NCBI RefSeq assembly: GCF_003259505.1
Contig: NZ_QLLK01000013.1
Location: 92,180-133,641, forward strand
Reading direction: 5' to 3'
Length of the DNA: 41,462 nt
Source: Algoriphagus yeomjeoni
GTDB lineage: Bacteria; Bacteroidota; Bacteroidia; Cytophagales; Cyclobacteriaceae
A program made the position numbers and the translations under genes. Under the pieces are notes generated by a model. The model ran no database searches and was not told the origin of the DNA. It saw only the letters and a program-made list of their open reading frames with translations. Positions 1 through 7,476 of this stretch are shown one piece after another (position 1 is the first letter of the stretch; every line of letters begins with the position of its first letter).

Positions 1-47
1 AGCGTCCGGCCTGGCGCGGAGAAGCATTATTTTGACAAAGGTTTTTG

Positions 48-71
48 TTTCTTTTTGCCTTCAAAAAGAAA
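48..71. repeat. Perfect 10-bp inverted repeat
   Basis: TTTCTTTTTG (48-57) and CAAAAAGAAA (62-71) are perfect reverse complements with a CCTT loop. A related hairpin, built on the same CTTTTTG/CAAAAAG core, lies at 10771-10791, so this is probably a dispersed intergenic element rather than a terminator belonging to one gene. Confidence 0.6.
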
Positions 72-293
72 GGGGAAATATGCTGTCCAATCTGGTCCAA
101 CTTCCCCGACTTGGATCCACCTCAATGCAGTCTCCCGGCTTCCCTAACTTCATTATTCAACATTCGATATTCATCATTCGAACTTACCAAGATCCAAATC
201 TCAAAACGTTACGTTTCCATCTTGCTGGCAACTGATCCCCGTCTCCGAATGACTATCGTGGGCCAGCGCTGGGGTACGAATATATTCTTAAAA

Positions 294-340
294 CCTAGGG
301 TTGAAACCCTAGGCTATTATATTGCATGCCTTCAGCATGC
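294..340. repeat. REP-like double hairpin
   Basis: Two adjacent inverted repeats: CCTAGGGTT/AACCCTAGG with a 2-base loop (294-313), and GCATGC/GCATGC with a 5-base loop (324-340). The second resembles the GCATGC-containing hairpin in the repeats at 2101-2150 and 2331-2380, suggesting one family of small palindromic intergenic elements. No transposase gene is present in the window. Confidence 0.5.
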
Positions 341-410
341 TTTATTCCATAGATCAATTAAAAAATACCATTCTTCCCTTGTAGGGATCGGGCTCACGAC
401 CAACCTCCAA

Positions 411-440
411 CTTCCCTGCTTCCCTGCTTCCCTGCTTCCG
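411..440. repeat. Octanucleotide tandem repeat (CTTCCCTG)n
   Basis: CTTCCCTG is repeated three times exactly (411-418, 419-426, 427-434), followed by a partial fourth unit. It sits just upstream of the heptamer array and has the same pyrimidine-rich strand bias. Confidence 0.7.
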
Positions 441-529
441 AACCTCCAATTTTAAATTCTCAATTCCTTCATTTTAAATTCTTAATTTCCTTCTTGCTGG
501 CACCGCGTCCCCGTCTTCGGTCTTCCAAA

Positions 530-659
530 CATCGGACATCGGTCACCGGACATCCAACCTCCAACTTCCCGACCTCCAACACCCGACAACCGACAACCGA
601 CAACCGCCAACCGCCAACCGACTACCGCCAACCGACAACCGACAACCGACAACCGCCAA
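530..659. repeat. Heptanucleotide tandem array (CCGACAA-type)
   Basis: From 583 to 659 there are eleven contiguous 7-base units in strict phase: seven CCGACAA, three or more CCGCCAA and one CCGACTA. The same 7-base phase extends upstream to 530 with more degenerate units (CATCGGA, CATCGGT, CACCGGA, CATCCAA, CCTCCAA). The array ends about 10 bases before the 3' end of the gene on the minus strand. A second array of the same type lies at 1173-1312. It lacks uniform spacers, so it is not a CRISPR. Confidence 0.85.
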
Positions 660-668
660 CTCCCAACC

Positions 669-989
669 TTACGTACTACTCTTAGGAAAATCAGGTCTAG
701 TCTCTGGATGCTTTTCCCAATATTGAACGATGGAAGGCATATACTCATCGCTTTCTATGGTTCCCTGTAGATTTACTTTTTGACCCTCGTAGAGATATAT
801 TTTTCCATTTTCCACCCTCTCTACAGTTAGCCCATTTCCATCCAAAAGTTCCTTTACTTTTTTCCATTCTTCAGGATCGCTCACGTAAGTTTCAAAGCGG
901 ATATAAAATTCCTCTCCTATGGGAGGGATGGGATAATCATGAGGAATGTCTGCGCTGATAATCGGTTCGGTAGGAAAAATAAGTTTCAT
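669..989 (-). CDS. Small hypothetical protein, 106 residues
   Basis: I do not recognise the family. The product is a soluble, acidic protein with no signal peptide or membrane segment. Proline-rich stretches near the N-terminus (PHDYPIPPIGEEF) lead into a mixed alpha/beta-looking sequence with alternating charged residues, ending in a polar tail. Composition and the normal ATG start support a real gene, in contrast to the repeat-derived open frames around it. It is bounded on both sides by heptamer arrays (530-659 and 1173-1312), so it stands alone as a single transcription unit. The upstream 330 bases on its 5' side contain mostly repeats and no clear promoter motif. Function unknown. Confidence 0.65.
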   Translation of the reverse strand: MKLIFPTEPIISADIPHDYPIPPIGEEFYIRFETYVSDPEEWKKVKELLDGNGLTVERVENGKIYLYEGQKVNLQGTIESDEYMPSIVQYWEKHPETRPDFPKSST

Positions 990-1172
990 GATTTCGATAA
1001 TTTTGCTTTACTAAATTTACGCAGGATTGACTGGAAGGTTAAGCTCCCGACCTATCACAGGGCAACTGCCAACTGTCATCCGCTATATGCCTCCAACTTC
1101 ATTATTTGATATTCGATATTCTTCATTCATCATTAATAACATCTCAAGGTTATAAACAGTTACCCTACTCAA

Positions 1173-1312
1173 CCGAAAACCGAAAACCGAAAACAGCCAA
1201 CCGACATCGGTCACCCGTCATCGGTCACCCGTCATCCGACATCCAACATCGGTCACCCGTCATCGGACAACCGACAACCGACAACAGACAACCGACAACC
1301 GACAACAGACAA
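1173..1312. repeat. Heptanucleotide tandem array, 20 units
   Basis: Exactly 140 bases can be read as 20 heptamers without a phase break: CCGAAAA three times, CAGCCAA, then mixtures of CCGACAT, CGGTCAC, CCGTCAT, CCAACAT, and finally CCGACAA and CAGACAA alternating. The array ends 9 bases before the ATG of the next gene, so it forms that gene's leader. The plus-strand frame of the gene stays open right through the array, which gives an artificial N-terminal extension in naive gene calls. Confidence 0.85.
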
Positions 1313-1321
1313 CCCTCAGCT

Positions 1322-1945
1322 ATGCTCAATAAATCACCTTCCTATTCACTTGCACTTCTTATAATTCTGCTAACAGCGGTCTTTCTACCCTTGGATACAT
1401 TTGCCCAAAGTTTTGCAGAGCTTCAGGATTTCAACCAAACCAGAATTTCCTATAATGAAAAGGGAATGATGATTCTTGGAGGATGGGCAGTAGGAAATAT
1501 GATTTGGGGAGGAATAGCCGCAGGACAGACGACTGGACAAACAAAGGCTTTTCACCAAATGAATCTGTATTGGAATTCGGTGAATTTAGTCATCGCAGGA
1601 TTTGGGTACTGGCAGGCAACTAAGGATACTCCCGGAACTGACTTTTGGGCAACTATGGATGCTCAGCAGAATATGGAGAAAATATTGCTTTTCAATGCTG
1701 CTCTCGATATTGCCTATATAGCAGGGGGGATGTACCTAAAAGAAAGGGGATTAAGACTAAACAAGGACAAGTTTATAGGATTTGGAAAGTCCATCATACT
1801 CCAAGGAGCATTCCTGCTCACATTTGATGCAGTGATGTACACCTTTCATCATACCCACGCTAAGGAACTGCCGCAGATTGTCAATCAGATCAGTTTAGGT
1901 CCAACAGAATTCAGTTTGACCATCCCACTAGCTTCTAGAAGGTAA
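1322..1945 (+). CDS. Predicted exported/membrane protein, conserved in Bacteroidota
   Basis: The product has 207 residues. The chosen ATG at 1322 begins an N-terminal signal or membrane segment (about residues 8-28, ending DTFAQ) typical of Bacteroidota export signals; the longer open frame from 1106 only translates heptamer repeats. After the leader come several hydrophobic, glycine-rich segments: GGWAVGNMIWGGIAAG, VNLVIAGFGYW, a segment around ALDIAYIAGGMYL, and one near the C-terminus (ILQGAFLLTFDAVMY). This gives about four membrane spans. The overall look matches a Bacteroidota domain-of-unknown-function membrane family (possibly the one filed as DUF6992, from memory and not certain). 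Function unknown. The 5' leader is made of tandem heptamers, which could make expression variable. Confidence 0.75.
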   Translation: MLNKSPSYSLALLIILLTAVFLPLDTFAQSFAELQDFNQTRISYNEKGMMILGGWAVGNMIWGGIAAGQTTGQTKAFHQMNLYWNSVNLVIAGFGYWQATKDTPGTDFWATMDAQQNMEKILLFNAALDIAYIAGGMYLKERGLRLNKDKFIGFGKSIILQGAFLLTFDAVMYTFHHTHAKELPQIVNQISLGPTEFSLTIPLASRR

Positions 1946-1959
1946 ACTCTTAGTTTTTC

Positions 1960-2298
1960 CCTGCTATCCTGCTTCTCCAGAAGCTGGATCATTTGATGTC
2001 AAAAGGTTACTTAAGCTTTATCCTCTCGCTATCCTACTTCTCCAGAAGCTGGATATACAACTCATTTGTTAAAATTTTACTGTTGCTTTTAATTTCCAAT
2101 CCTCTTGCCAACGGCAAGACCTATAACAGCCCAGCATGCAATGCTGGGTTAATTAAAGTTGATTAAAGAGGTGATTTTACAAATGAGTGCCAACGGCACG
2201 ATCGGCATTTGTTCCTCTAAGCTGCGCCCTCCGCGTTATCCTCTGTGAACTTTGTGGTAAAAACTTTTCCTGCTATCCTGCTTCTCCAGAAGCTGGAT
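1960..2298. repeat. Three copies of a 30-base CTTCTCCAGAAG hairpin unit
   Basis: Copies lie at 1960-1989, 2025-2054 and 2269-2298. The first and third are identical over 30 bases and the second has a few changes. Each contains the inverted repeat GCTTCT/AGAAGC with a two-base loop. Each is followed by a similar TT-rich phrase, so the unit may be longer than the strict match. Confidence 0.8.
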
Positions 2299-2422
2299 TA
2301 TTCGATATCAAAAATATACCTAAGCTTCATCCTCTTGCCAACGGCAAGACCTATAACAGCCCAGCATGCAATGCTGGGTTGATTAATTAGAAACATTATC
2401 CCAGAGTGCCAACGGCACGATC
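2101..2422. repeat. Duplicated REP-like module with three hairpins
   Basis: A 50-base block is identical at 2101-2150 and 2331-2380. It carries CTTGCC/GGCAAG and CCCAGCAT/ATGCTGGG hairpins. Each copy is followed 35 or 24 bases later by GAGTGCCAACGGCACGATC (2185-2203 and 2404-2422), which holds a GTGCC/GGCAC hairpin. The ordered set of hairpins resembles bacterial interspersed mosaic elements. Such elements are often mobilised by REP-associated tyrosine transposases, but none is encoded here. Confidence 0.8.
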
Positions 2423-2655
2423 AATATTTATTCCATCATACTTAAGCAAAAGAATTATCCATAATTAATCCCCACGAGACAGGAATTCTATCGGAGATTT
2501 TCAATTTCCACGGATTGGATTCACATCTAAGCTGCGCCCTCCGCGTTATCCTCTGTGTCCATTGTGGTAAAACTGCGGTCTCTACGTTATCCTCTGTAGC
2601 CATTGTGGTAAAACTGCGCCCTCCACGTTATCCTCTGTGAACTTTGTGGTAAAAC
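2219..2655. repeat. GTTATCCTCTGTG-type repeat, four copies
   Basis: Copies begin near 2219, 2529, 2571 and 2612, the last three head to tail with a period of about 42 bases. The common core is CGTTATCCTCTGTG, then a variable phrase, then TTGTGGTAAAA. Units differ by scattered substitutions. Confidence 0.75.
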
Positions 2656-2663
2656 CTTGTTCC

Positions 2664-2699
2664 AAAAAAAAAATCCCTCCAGCTTTCACCGGAGGGATT
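2664..2699 (-). terminator. Rho-independent terminator of ald
   Basis: On the minus strand the stem AATCCCTCC/GGAGGGATT (9 bp, extendable) is followed by a run of at least nine T. It lies 25 bases after the ald stop codon. Confidence 0.85.
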
Positions 2700-2723
2700 C
2701 CTATAATTTGAATTCAGCTTCTC

Positions 2724-3842
2724 TTAGTCAGCCAAATACTTTATCACTGGAGTATAATCCATATCAAATGCCTCTGCTACTGCCTGATACACAATATCAC
2801 CATTGATAATATTCAAGCCTGGAACTAGATCAGGATTGTCCTGTGCTGCCTTTTTCCAGCCCTTATCAGCCAATTGCATGGCGTAAGGAAGAGTAGCATT
2901 GGTCAACGCCAAAGTAGAAGTGTAAGGCACGGCACCTGGCATATTTGCTACGCAATAATGAACCACATCGTCGATCACGAAAGTTGGGTCCTGATGCGTA
3001 GTAGGCTTACATGTTTCTATACATCCACCCTGATCTACTGCCACATCCACTAGTACAGTTCCTGGAAGCATATCCTTCAACATATCACGAGTGATCAAGT
3101 GAGGAGCTTTTGCACCCGGAATCAATACAGCACCAATAATCAAATCATGATTCTGAATCAATTTTCTAATGTTGAATTCATTGGACATCATGGTGTTTAC
3201 GTTGGCAGGCATTACATCTGCCAAATAGCGCAAACGCTGCAAGTTGAGATCCATAATCGTCACGTCTGCACCTAGTCCAGCCGCCATCCAAGCAGCTTGT
3301 GTACCTACAATACCACCGCCAAGAATCAATACTTTAGCAGGTAGTACACCCGGTACTCCACCAAGAAGAATTCCTCTTCCTCCAAGTGGTTTTTCAAGGT
3401 AATTCGCACCTTTTTGCACAGCCATTCTACCAGCTACCTCAGACATAGGAACCAAAAGTGGAAGACTTCTGTCAGGCTTCTCTACCGTTTCATAGGCAAG
3501 ACAAACTGATTTGCTTGCTACCATCGCCTTAGTCAAAGGCTCATATGAAGCAAAGTGAAAATAGGTGAACAGCAATTGATCTTCTTTGATCAGTTTGTAT
3601 TCCGCTTCTATAGGCTCTTTTACCTTCATAATCATCTCAGCGATCTCGTAGGTCGCCTCAATAGTAGGAAGAATAGTAGCCCCAGCTTCTACATACATTT
3701 CATCTAGGAAGCCACTGCCTTCACCAGCGGTGTGCTGAACGTAAACAGAATGACCTCTTTTTACCAATTCTTTTGCACCGGCAGGAGTAAGAGCTACCCG
3801 GTTTTCGTTGTTTTTGATTTCCTTAGGAACACCTATAATCAT
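2724..3842 (-). CDS. ald: Alanine dehydrogenase
   Basis: NAD-dependent oxidative deamination of L-alanine to pyruvate and ammonia (EC 1.4.1.1), cytosolic. The start at 3842 gives 372 residues beginning MIIGVPKEIK, the usual length and N-terminus; the longer frame to 3893 would add 17 residues not found in the family. Visible family residues fall at canonical positions: R15 in NENRVALTP, K75 in MKVKEP and H96 in TYFHFAS, which bind substrate. GGGIVGTQAA is the Rossmann nucleotide-binding turn, followed by the acidic stretch IMDLN that binds the NAD ribose. VDVAVDQGGCIET holds the conserved aspartate region. It is transcribed alone, with a terminator downstream, and is divergent from the E1 gene, so pyruvate production from alanine and an E1 dehydrogenase share one intergenic control region. 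Confidence 0.95.
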   Translation of the reverse strand: MIIGVPKEIKNNENRVALTPAGAKELVKRGHSVYVQHTAGEGSGFLDEMYVEAGATILPTIEATYEIAEMIMKVKEPIEAEYKLIKEDQLLFTYFHFASYEPLTKAMVASKSVCLAYETVEKPDRSLPLLVPMSEVAGRMAVQKGANYLEKPLGGRGILLGGVPGVLPAKVLILGGGIVGTQAAWMAAGLGADVTIMDLNLQRLRYLADVMPANVNTMMSNEFNIRKLIQNHDLIIGAVLIPGAKAPHLITRDMLKDMLPGTVLVDVAVDQGGCIETCKPTTHQDPTFVIDDVVHYCVANMPGAVPYTSTLALTNATLPYAMQLADKGWKKAAQDNPDLVPGLNIINGDIVYQAVAEAFDMDYTPVIKYLAD

Positions 3843-3876
3843 GACTTCAAATTTTGGATTTAAATAAACTTGACAA

Positions 3877-3884
3877 CAAATATA
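3877..3884 (-). promoter_or_regulatory. Possible -7 element of the ald promoter
   Basis: On the minus strand TATATTTG exactly matches the Bacteroidota -7 consensus TAnnTTTG, 34 bases upstream of the ald start. The nearest upstream TTG is 16 bases away instead of about 19, so the -33 element is imperfect. Confidence 0.4.
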
Positions 3885-4190
3885 GTAAGTCAAAAGCTAC
3901 CAATTTGCACAACAAAGAATAGTATTTGGTATGCTTTCGAAAATAAATTGATTTCGAAATTATCTTCCGATTATTATCAAAAGCATTTAATAAATTTTAA
4001 AAAAGGAAAATTAAGCATTTTAAATTTTGAACTGCTTATTTGGCTAAATGCTTGGTTTATAGCCTTCAGGGTTTTTGATTTCCCTGCTACTATTAATGGT
4101 GATTATTTGTTTTTCAAAATTTAATTCGGTTTTGATTCTTATTACTGACTCTGCTCAAAATTTTTGATTGATAAATTATATTGTTGAAAT

Positions 4191-4220
4191 TTGCATAGAA
4201 GGCGGATTTGGCTATTTTTG
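4191..4220 (+). promoter_or_regulatory. Bacteroidota-type promoter of the E1 gene
   Basis: TTG at 4191-4193, a 19-base spacer, then TATTTTTG at 4213-4220 match the primary-sigma consensus TTG-N19-TAnnTTTG exactly. Transcription would start near 4227, leaving a leader of about 50 bases before the ATG at 4277. Confidence 0.65.
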
Positions 4221-4276
4221 AATGATTCAAAAAATCAGCTAAGTAAAACCCAAATAACTTTAGTAAATTAACCTCT

Positions 4277-6691
4277 ATGTCAGAAGTTCAATCAGTTCCA
4301 AAAAACCTGAATTCTCCGAATCTTTCTAAAGAAGCCATACTTGAAGACTTTAGAATTGCCATGGTTAGTAGGCATGCTTCATTGATGGGTAGGAAAGAGG
4401 TTTTTATGGGAAAAGCGAAGTTCGGAATTTTTGGAGATGGTAAGGAATTAGCACAAATAGCTATGGCCAGAGCCTTCCAAATTGGAGATTTTCGCTCAGG
4501 CTACTACCGAGACCAGACGTTTATGCTGGCCATAGGTGAATTGACAGTTCAACAATATTTTTCTCAGTTATACGCCCACACCAATGTGGAGGAAGAACCT
4601 GCCAGTGCTGGGAGATTGATGAATGGTCACTTCGCAACAAGATCTATTAATGATGATGGAACTTGGAAGGACCTGACCAAAATGTATAATTCTGCAGCAG
4701 ATATTTCACCCACAGCTGCTCAAATGCCTAAGCTTCTTGGCTTGGCTTACGCATCCAAACTCTATAGAGAAAACAAAGGCCTGAAAGAAATGACTAAGTT
4801 TTCGGTTAACGGAAACGAAGTTGCCTGGGGCACCATAGGAAATGCCTCTACTTCTGAAGGGATGTTTTTCGAGTCTATCAATGCTGCGGGCGTGATGCAG
4901 GTCCCAATGGTGATTTCCATTTGGGATGATGGCTATGGAATCTCTGTTCCAAATGAGTTTCATACAACTAAAGGCAGTATTTCTGAGGTTTTGGAAGGTT
5001 TTGCCAGAACAGATTCCCAGAAAGGAATTGAGATTATTAAAGTGAATGGCTGGGATTACGAGGCCTTACTGAATGCTTATGTGGAAGCAGGAGAACTGGC
5101 AAGAACCTCCCACGTTCCGGTACTGATTCATGTGAAGGAAATGACTCAACCTCAAGGTCATTCTACCTCTGGGTCACATGAGCGATACAAAGACAAGAAG
5201 AGACTTCAGTGGGAAAAGGATTGGGATTGTATCTCCAAATTCAGAGAATATATCCTGAGTAATCGAATTGCCAATGCTGATGCCTTGGATAAAATTGAGG
5301 CTAGCGCCAAAGCTCAGGTTAAGCAAGAAAAAGAGGCTGCCTGGTCTAATTTTTCCAGTGAAATCAAAAAAGAATTAAATGAAGTGGTGACTCTTCTGAG
5401 GGAAACTGCTCAGCATAGCACAAGAAAAGTAATTCTCAATCAACTAGCAGAGGAACTTTCCAAAACTATAAATCCCATTAGAAAGGATGTGGTAATGGCT
5501 GCCCGAAAGGCACTGTTGACCCTGAGATTGGATAGCCCTGCAGTTAAGGCGGATCTGAAAAACTGGTTCTCAAAACAAACTGATTTAAATTTCGATAGAT
5601 ACAATTCACATCTTTATAGCCAGTCAAAATGGAGTGTTTTGAATGTGGAGGAAGTACCGGCCAAGTTCAACGACAAGTCTTCTTTAGTAGATGGCAGGGA
5701 AATTCTACAATCTTACTTTGACCTAACACTTGAAAAAGACCCTCGTTTCTTTACATTCGGTGAGGATGTGGGTAAAATCGGAGATGTAAACCAAGCCTTT
5801 GCTGGCTTACAGGCAAAGCATGGAGAGCTGCGCGTAGCTGATACAGGAATAAGAGAATGTACCATAATTGGTCAGGGAATTGGAACTGCTTTACGTGGTT
5901 TAAGACCCTTGGCCGAAATCCAATACTTGGATTACCTGCTCTATGGACTTCAAATGCTTGCAGATGATGTTGCCTGTCTAAACTACCGTACCAAAGGAGG
6001 TCAGAAGGTGCCTATGATCGTGCGTACCCGAGGACATAGATTAGAAGGCGTTTGGCATTCTGGTTCTCCTATGGGTATGATATTGTCCTCCTTGAGAGGA
6101 ATGGTAGTTTGTGTTCCTAGAGATATGACTCAGGCTGCTGGAATGTATAATGCACTCCTTAAGTCTGATGAACCTGCCATTGTCATTGAATGTCTGAACG
6201 GTTACAGACTGAAAGAGAAAATGCCTGATAATTTGGGGGAATACACTGTTGCCTTAGGCAAGCCAGAAATACTGAGAGAGGGAACTGAAGTTACCATCGT
6301 CACTTATGGTTCTATGTGTAGAATAGTATTGGAAGCTGCTGATGACTTGGCGGAAATGGGCATAGAAATAGAAGTTCTTGATGTGCAGACGCTGTTGCCT
6401 TTTGACGTGCACGGTATCATTGGGGAATCAATAAAGAAAACCAACCGTGTGATATTTGCTGATGAGGATGTTCCTGGAGCTGGTTCTGCATTTATGCTAC
6501 AGCAAGTAATGGAAGGTCAGGAAGTATTTAAATTCCTGGACTCCGAACCACAGACGCTCACTGCAAAGGCTCATAGACCAGCTTACTCATCGGATGGAGA
6601 TTATTTCTCTAAGCCTAGCGTAGAAGATGTGGTCGAGAAGGTGTATGCTATGATGAGTGAAGTGAATCCGAAGAAGTACCCTGCAATCTAA
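4277..6691 (+). CDS. 2-oxoacid dehydrogenase E1, fused alpha and beta subunits
   Basis: Thiamine-diphosphate-dependent decarboxylation of a 2-oxoacid and transfer of the acyl group to the lipoyl domain of an E2 partner, cytosolic. The 804 residues comprise an alpha-type TPP domain (about 15-330), a linker of about 120 residues rich in helix-forming charged residues, and a beta-type domain with pyrimidine-binding and C-terminal transketolase folds (about 455-795; GEDVG, IRECTIIGQGIG, IQYLDYLLYGLQM, RGHRLEGVWHSGSP). In the alpha half the usual GDG...NN cofactor motif reads GNAS (from 188) ... WDDGYG (216-221). This fused form is common in Bacteroidota and is usually annotated as branched-chain (2-oxoisovalerate) or generic E1; the substrate cannot be fixed from sequence. 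No E2 or E3 gene is adjacent. Its own promoter and a strong downstream terminator make it monocistronic. Confidence 0.92.
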   Translation: MSEVQSVPKNLNSPNLSKEAILEDFRIAMVSRHASLMGRKEVFMGKAKFGIFGDGKELAQIAMARAFQIGDFRSGYYRDQTFMLAIGELTVQQYFSQLYAHTNVEEEPASAGRLMNGHFATRSINDDGTWKDLTKMYNSAADISPTAAQMPKLLGLAYASKLYRENKGLKEMTKFSVNGNEVAWGTIGNASTSEGMFFESINAAGVMQVPMVISIWDDGYGISVPNEFHTTKGSISEVLEGFARTDSQKGIEIIKVNGWDYEALLNAYVEAGELARTSHVPVLIHVKEMTQPQGHSTSGSHERYKDKKRLQWEKDWDCISKFREYILSNRIANADALDKIEASAKAQVKQEKEAAWSNFSSEIKKELNEVVTLLRETAQHSTRKVILNQLAEELSKTINPIRKDVVMAARKALLTLRLDSPAVKADLKNWFSKQTDLNFDRYNSHLYSQSKWSVLNVEEVPAKFNDKSSLVDGREILQSYFDLTLEKDPRFFTFGEDVGKIGDVNQAFAGLQAKHGELRVADTGIRECTIIGQGIGTALRGLRPLAEIQYLDYLLYGLQMLADDVACLNYRTKGGQKVPMIVRTRGHRLEGVWHSGSPMGMILSSLRGMVVCVPRDMTQAAGMYNALLKSDEPAIVIECLNGYRLKEKMPDNLGEYTVALGKPEILREGTEVTIVTYGSMCRIVLEAADDLAEMGIEIEVLDVQTLLPFDVHGIIGESIKKTNRVIFADEDVPGAGSAFMLQQVMEGQEVFKFLDSEPQTLTAKAHRPAYSSDGDYFSKPSVEDVVEKVYAMMSEVNPKKYPAI

Positions 6692-6710
6692 ATAGCTGAT
6701 AATAATCAAT

Positions 6711-6739
6711 AAAAAAAGCCCTTCGAAAGGGCTTTTTTT
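6711..6739. terminator. Bidirectional rho-independent terminator
   Basis: AAAGCCC TTCG(A) GGGCTTT forms a tight stem around a short loop, flanked by seven A on the left and seven T on the right, so it can stop transcription from both sides. It separates the E1 gene from the convergent lipoprotein gene, whose stop codon overlaps its right edge. Confidence 0.9.
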
Positions 6740-7409
6740 ATTGTCTTGTGATTTGTGAGAGTGTGACTTCAGGGCTTAAAACTTCATTACTCCTGTTAAG
6801 CGCTCTATCCTGAATTTCAACAGCAATTTGTATAGTATCCCTTCTGAAAATAGGTTCCCAACCGGAGGATAGCATTCCATAGCTAATATTCCCTTCAACT
6901 GCTTGCCCTACATCAGACGTAAGAATTCTTGGGAAACGCCCATTGAAAGTAGTGAAGTACGGAGGGTCCTGCCACCTAAACTCTGTGAATTGCCCATTTC
7001 TTTTGATATAGAATTTGACAAAAATATTAAACTGATTAGGGTTCTGCTTTACCCAAATCGTGTCTTTAACAACTTGGTTATTTACTATTGGATCTATTAA
7101 CCAATCGATAGGGTTGTAGGTAGGAGCTTCTGCAGGTCTAGTTCCGTAAGTGATCAGGTCTCCGTTTGTATCTCTTTGGAAGTCCACATCTTGGAATGGC
7201 GGATCATCATCAGTGGATGATAAGCCTAAATCTCCCTCTGCGTCCTGAAAATCAATCCCAATGATTAGGGAGTCAGCCCCGTTAGTAGGAACGTATTCAA
7301 GTGATTCAAAGGTGATTTTGGGTACCGAAGGGAAATTATCCGGTGGGTTAATACAGGCATTCGCGAGTAGTAACAAAAAGAATATTCCTAAATAGCTTTT
7401 TAAACGCAT
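6738..7409 (-). CDS. Predicted lipoprotein of unknown function
   Basis: The product has 223 residues. The N-terminus MRLKSYLGIFFLLLLANAC is a type II signal peptide with lipobox ANAC, so Cys19 should be lipidated; the residues that follow (INPPDN) lack a strong inner-membrane retention signal. The mature part is rich in beta-strand patterns and aromatic residues and contains acidic repeats (DFQDAEGDLGLSSTDDD) of the kind seen in extracellular or surface beta-sandwich domains of Bacteroidota. I recognise no catalytic motif. It is divergent from the LuxE-like gene, with only 67 bases between the two starts, and is convergent with E1. Likely outer-membrane anchored; function unknown. Confidence 0.8.
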   Translation of the reverse strand: MRLKSYLGIFFLLLLANACINPPDNFPSVPKITFESLEYVPTNGADSLIIGIDFQDAEGDLGLSSTDDDPPFQDVDFQRDTNGDLITYGTRPAEAPTYNPIDWLIDPIVNNQVVKDTIWVKQNPNQFNIFVKFYIKRNGQFTEFRWQDPPYFTTFNGRFPRILTSDVGQAVEGNISYGMLSSGWEPIFRRDTIQIAVEIQDRALNRSNEVLSPEVTLSQITRQ

Positions 7410-7476
7410 AAGGCGAAAGTAAATTTACCAGCAAATTAAACCAATACTTTGGTTGATTGATGCAAAATATAAAACG

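Larger units (their letters stand above)
1..668. other. Intergenic, repeat-rich stretch without a convincing gene
   Basis: No open frame here looks like a protein: the longer ones run through short tandem repeats or have atypical composition. The stretch holds a 10-bp hairpin (48-71), two adjacent hairpins (294-340), an octamer repeat (411-440) and a long heptamer array (530-659). The bases between are pyrimidine-rich phrases of the same style, such as CCAACTTCC. The upstream neighbour is outside the window. Confidence 0.6.
1946..2663. other. Intergenic repeat cluster, no gene
   Basis: About 700 bases between the membrane protein and ald are almost entirely made of four interleaved repeat types, annotated separately: a GCTTCTCCAGAAGC hairpin unit (three copies), a 50-base double-hairpin unit (two identical copies), a GTGCCAACGGCAC unit (two copies), and a GTTATCCTCTGTG-type unit (four copies). 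An open frame at 2187-2390 merely crosses these repeats. Confidence 0.8.
3843..4276. other. Divergent AT-rich control region between ald and E1
   Basis: The 434 bases hold promoter-like elements for both flanking genes (3877-3884 and 4191-4220). The open frame at 3870-4124 overlaps the ald leader, is very AT-rich and shows no recognisable protein features, so I do not call it a gene. Confidence 0.6.

Noticed and set aside
482..748. Open frames on both strands with repeating TDNRQP- or VVGWRLA-type peptides
   Set aside because: They only translate the heptamer array; stop codons are absent because the repeat unit lacks them.
1173..1312. Possible CRISPR array
   Set aside because: Units are 7 bases, degenerate and contiguous, with no unique spacers and no cas genes.
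1106..1321. Upstream extension of the gene at 1322 to an earlier start
   Set aside because: The added 72 residues are repeat-encoded and would bury the signal peptide.
2187..2390. 67-codon open frame
   Set aside because: Made up of intergenic repeat units that occur elsewhere in the same region.
3870..4124. 84-codon open frame in the ald/E1 intergenic region
   Set aside because: AT-rich, no domain, overlaps the ald promoter and leader; no ribosome-binding context.
7453..7476. TTG start giving a longer LuxE-like protein
   Set aside because: The ATG at 7477 is the conventional start and the eight extra residues carry no family feature.
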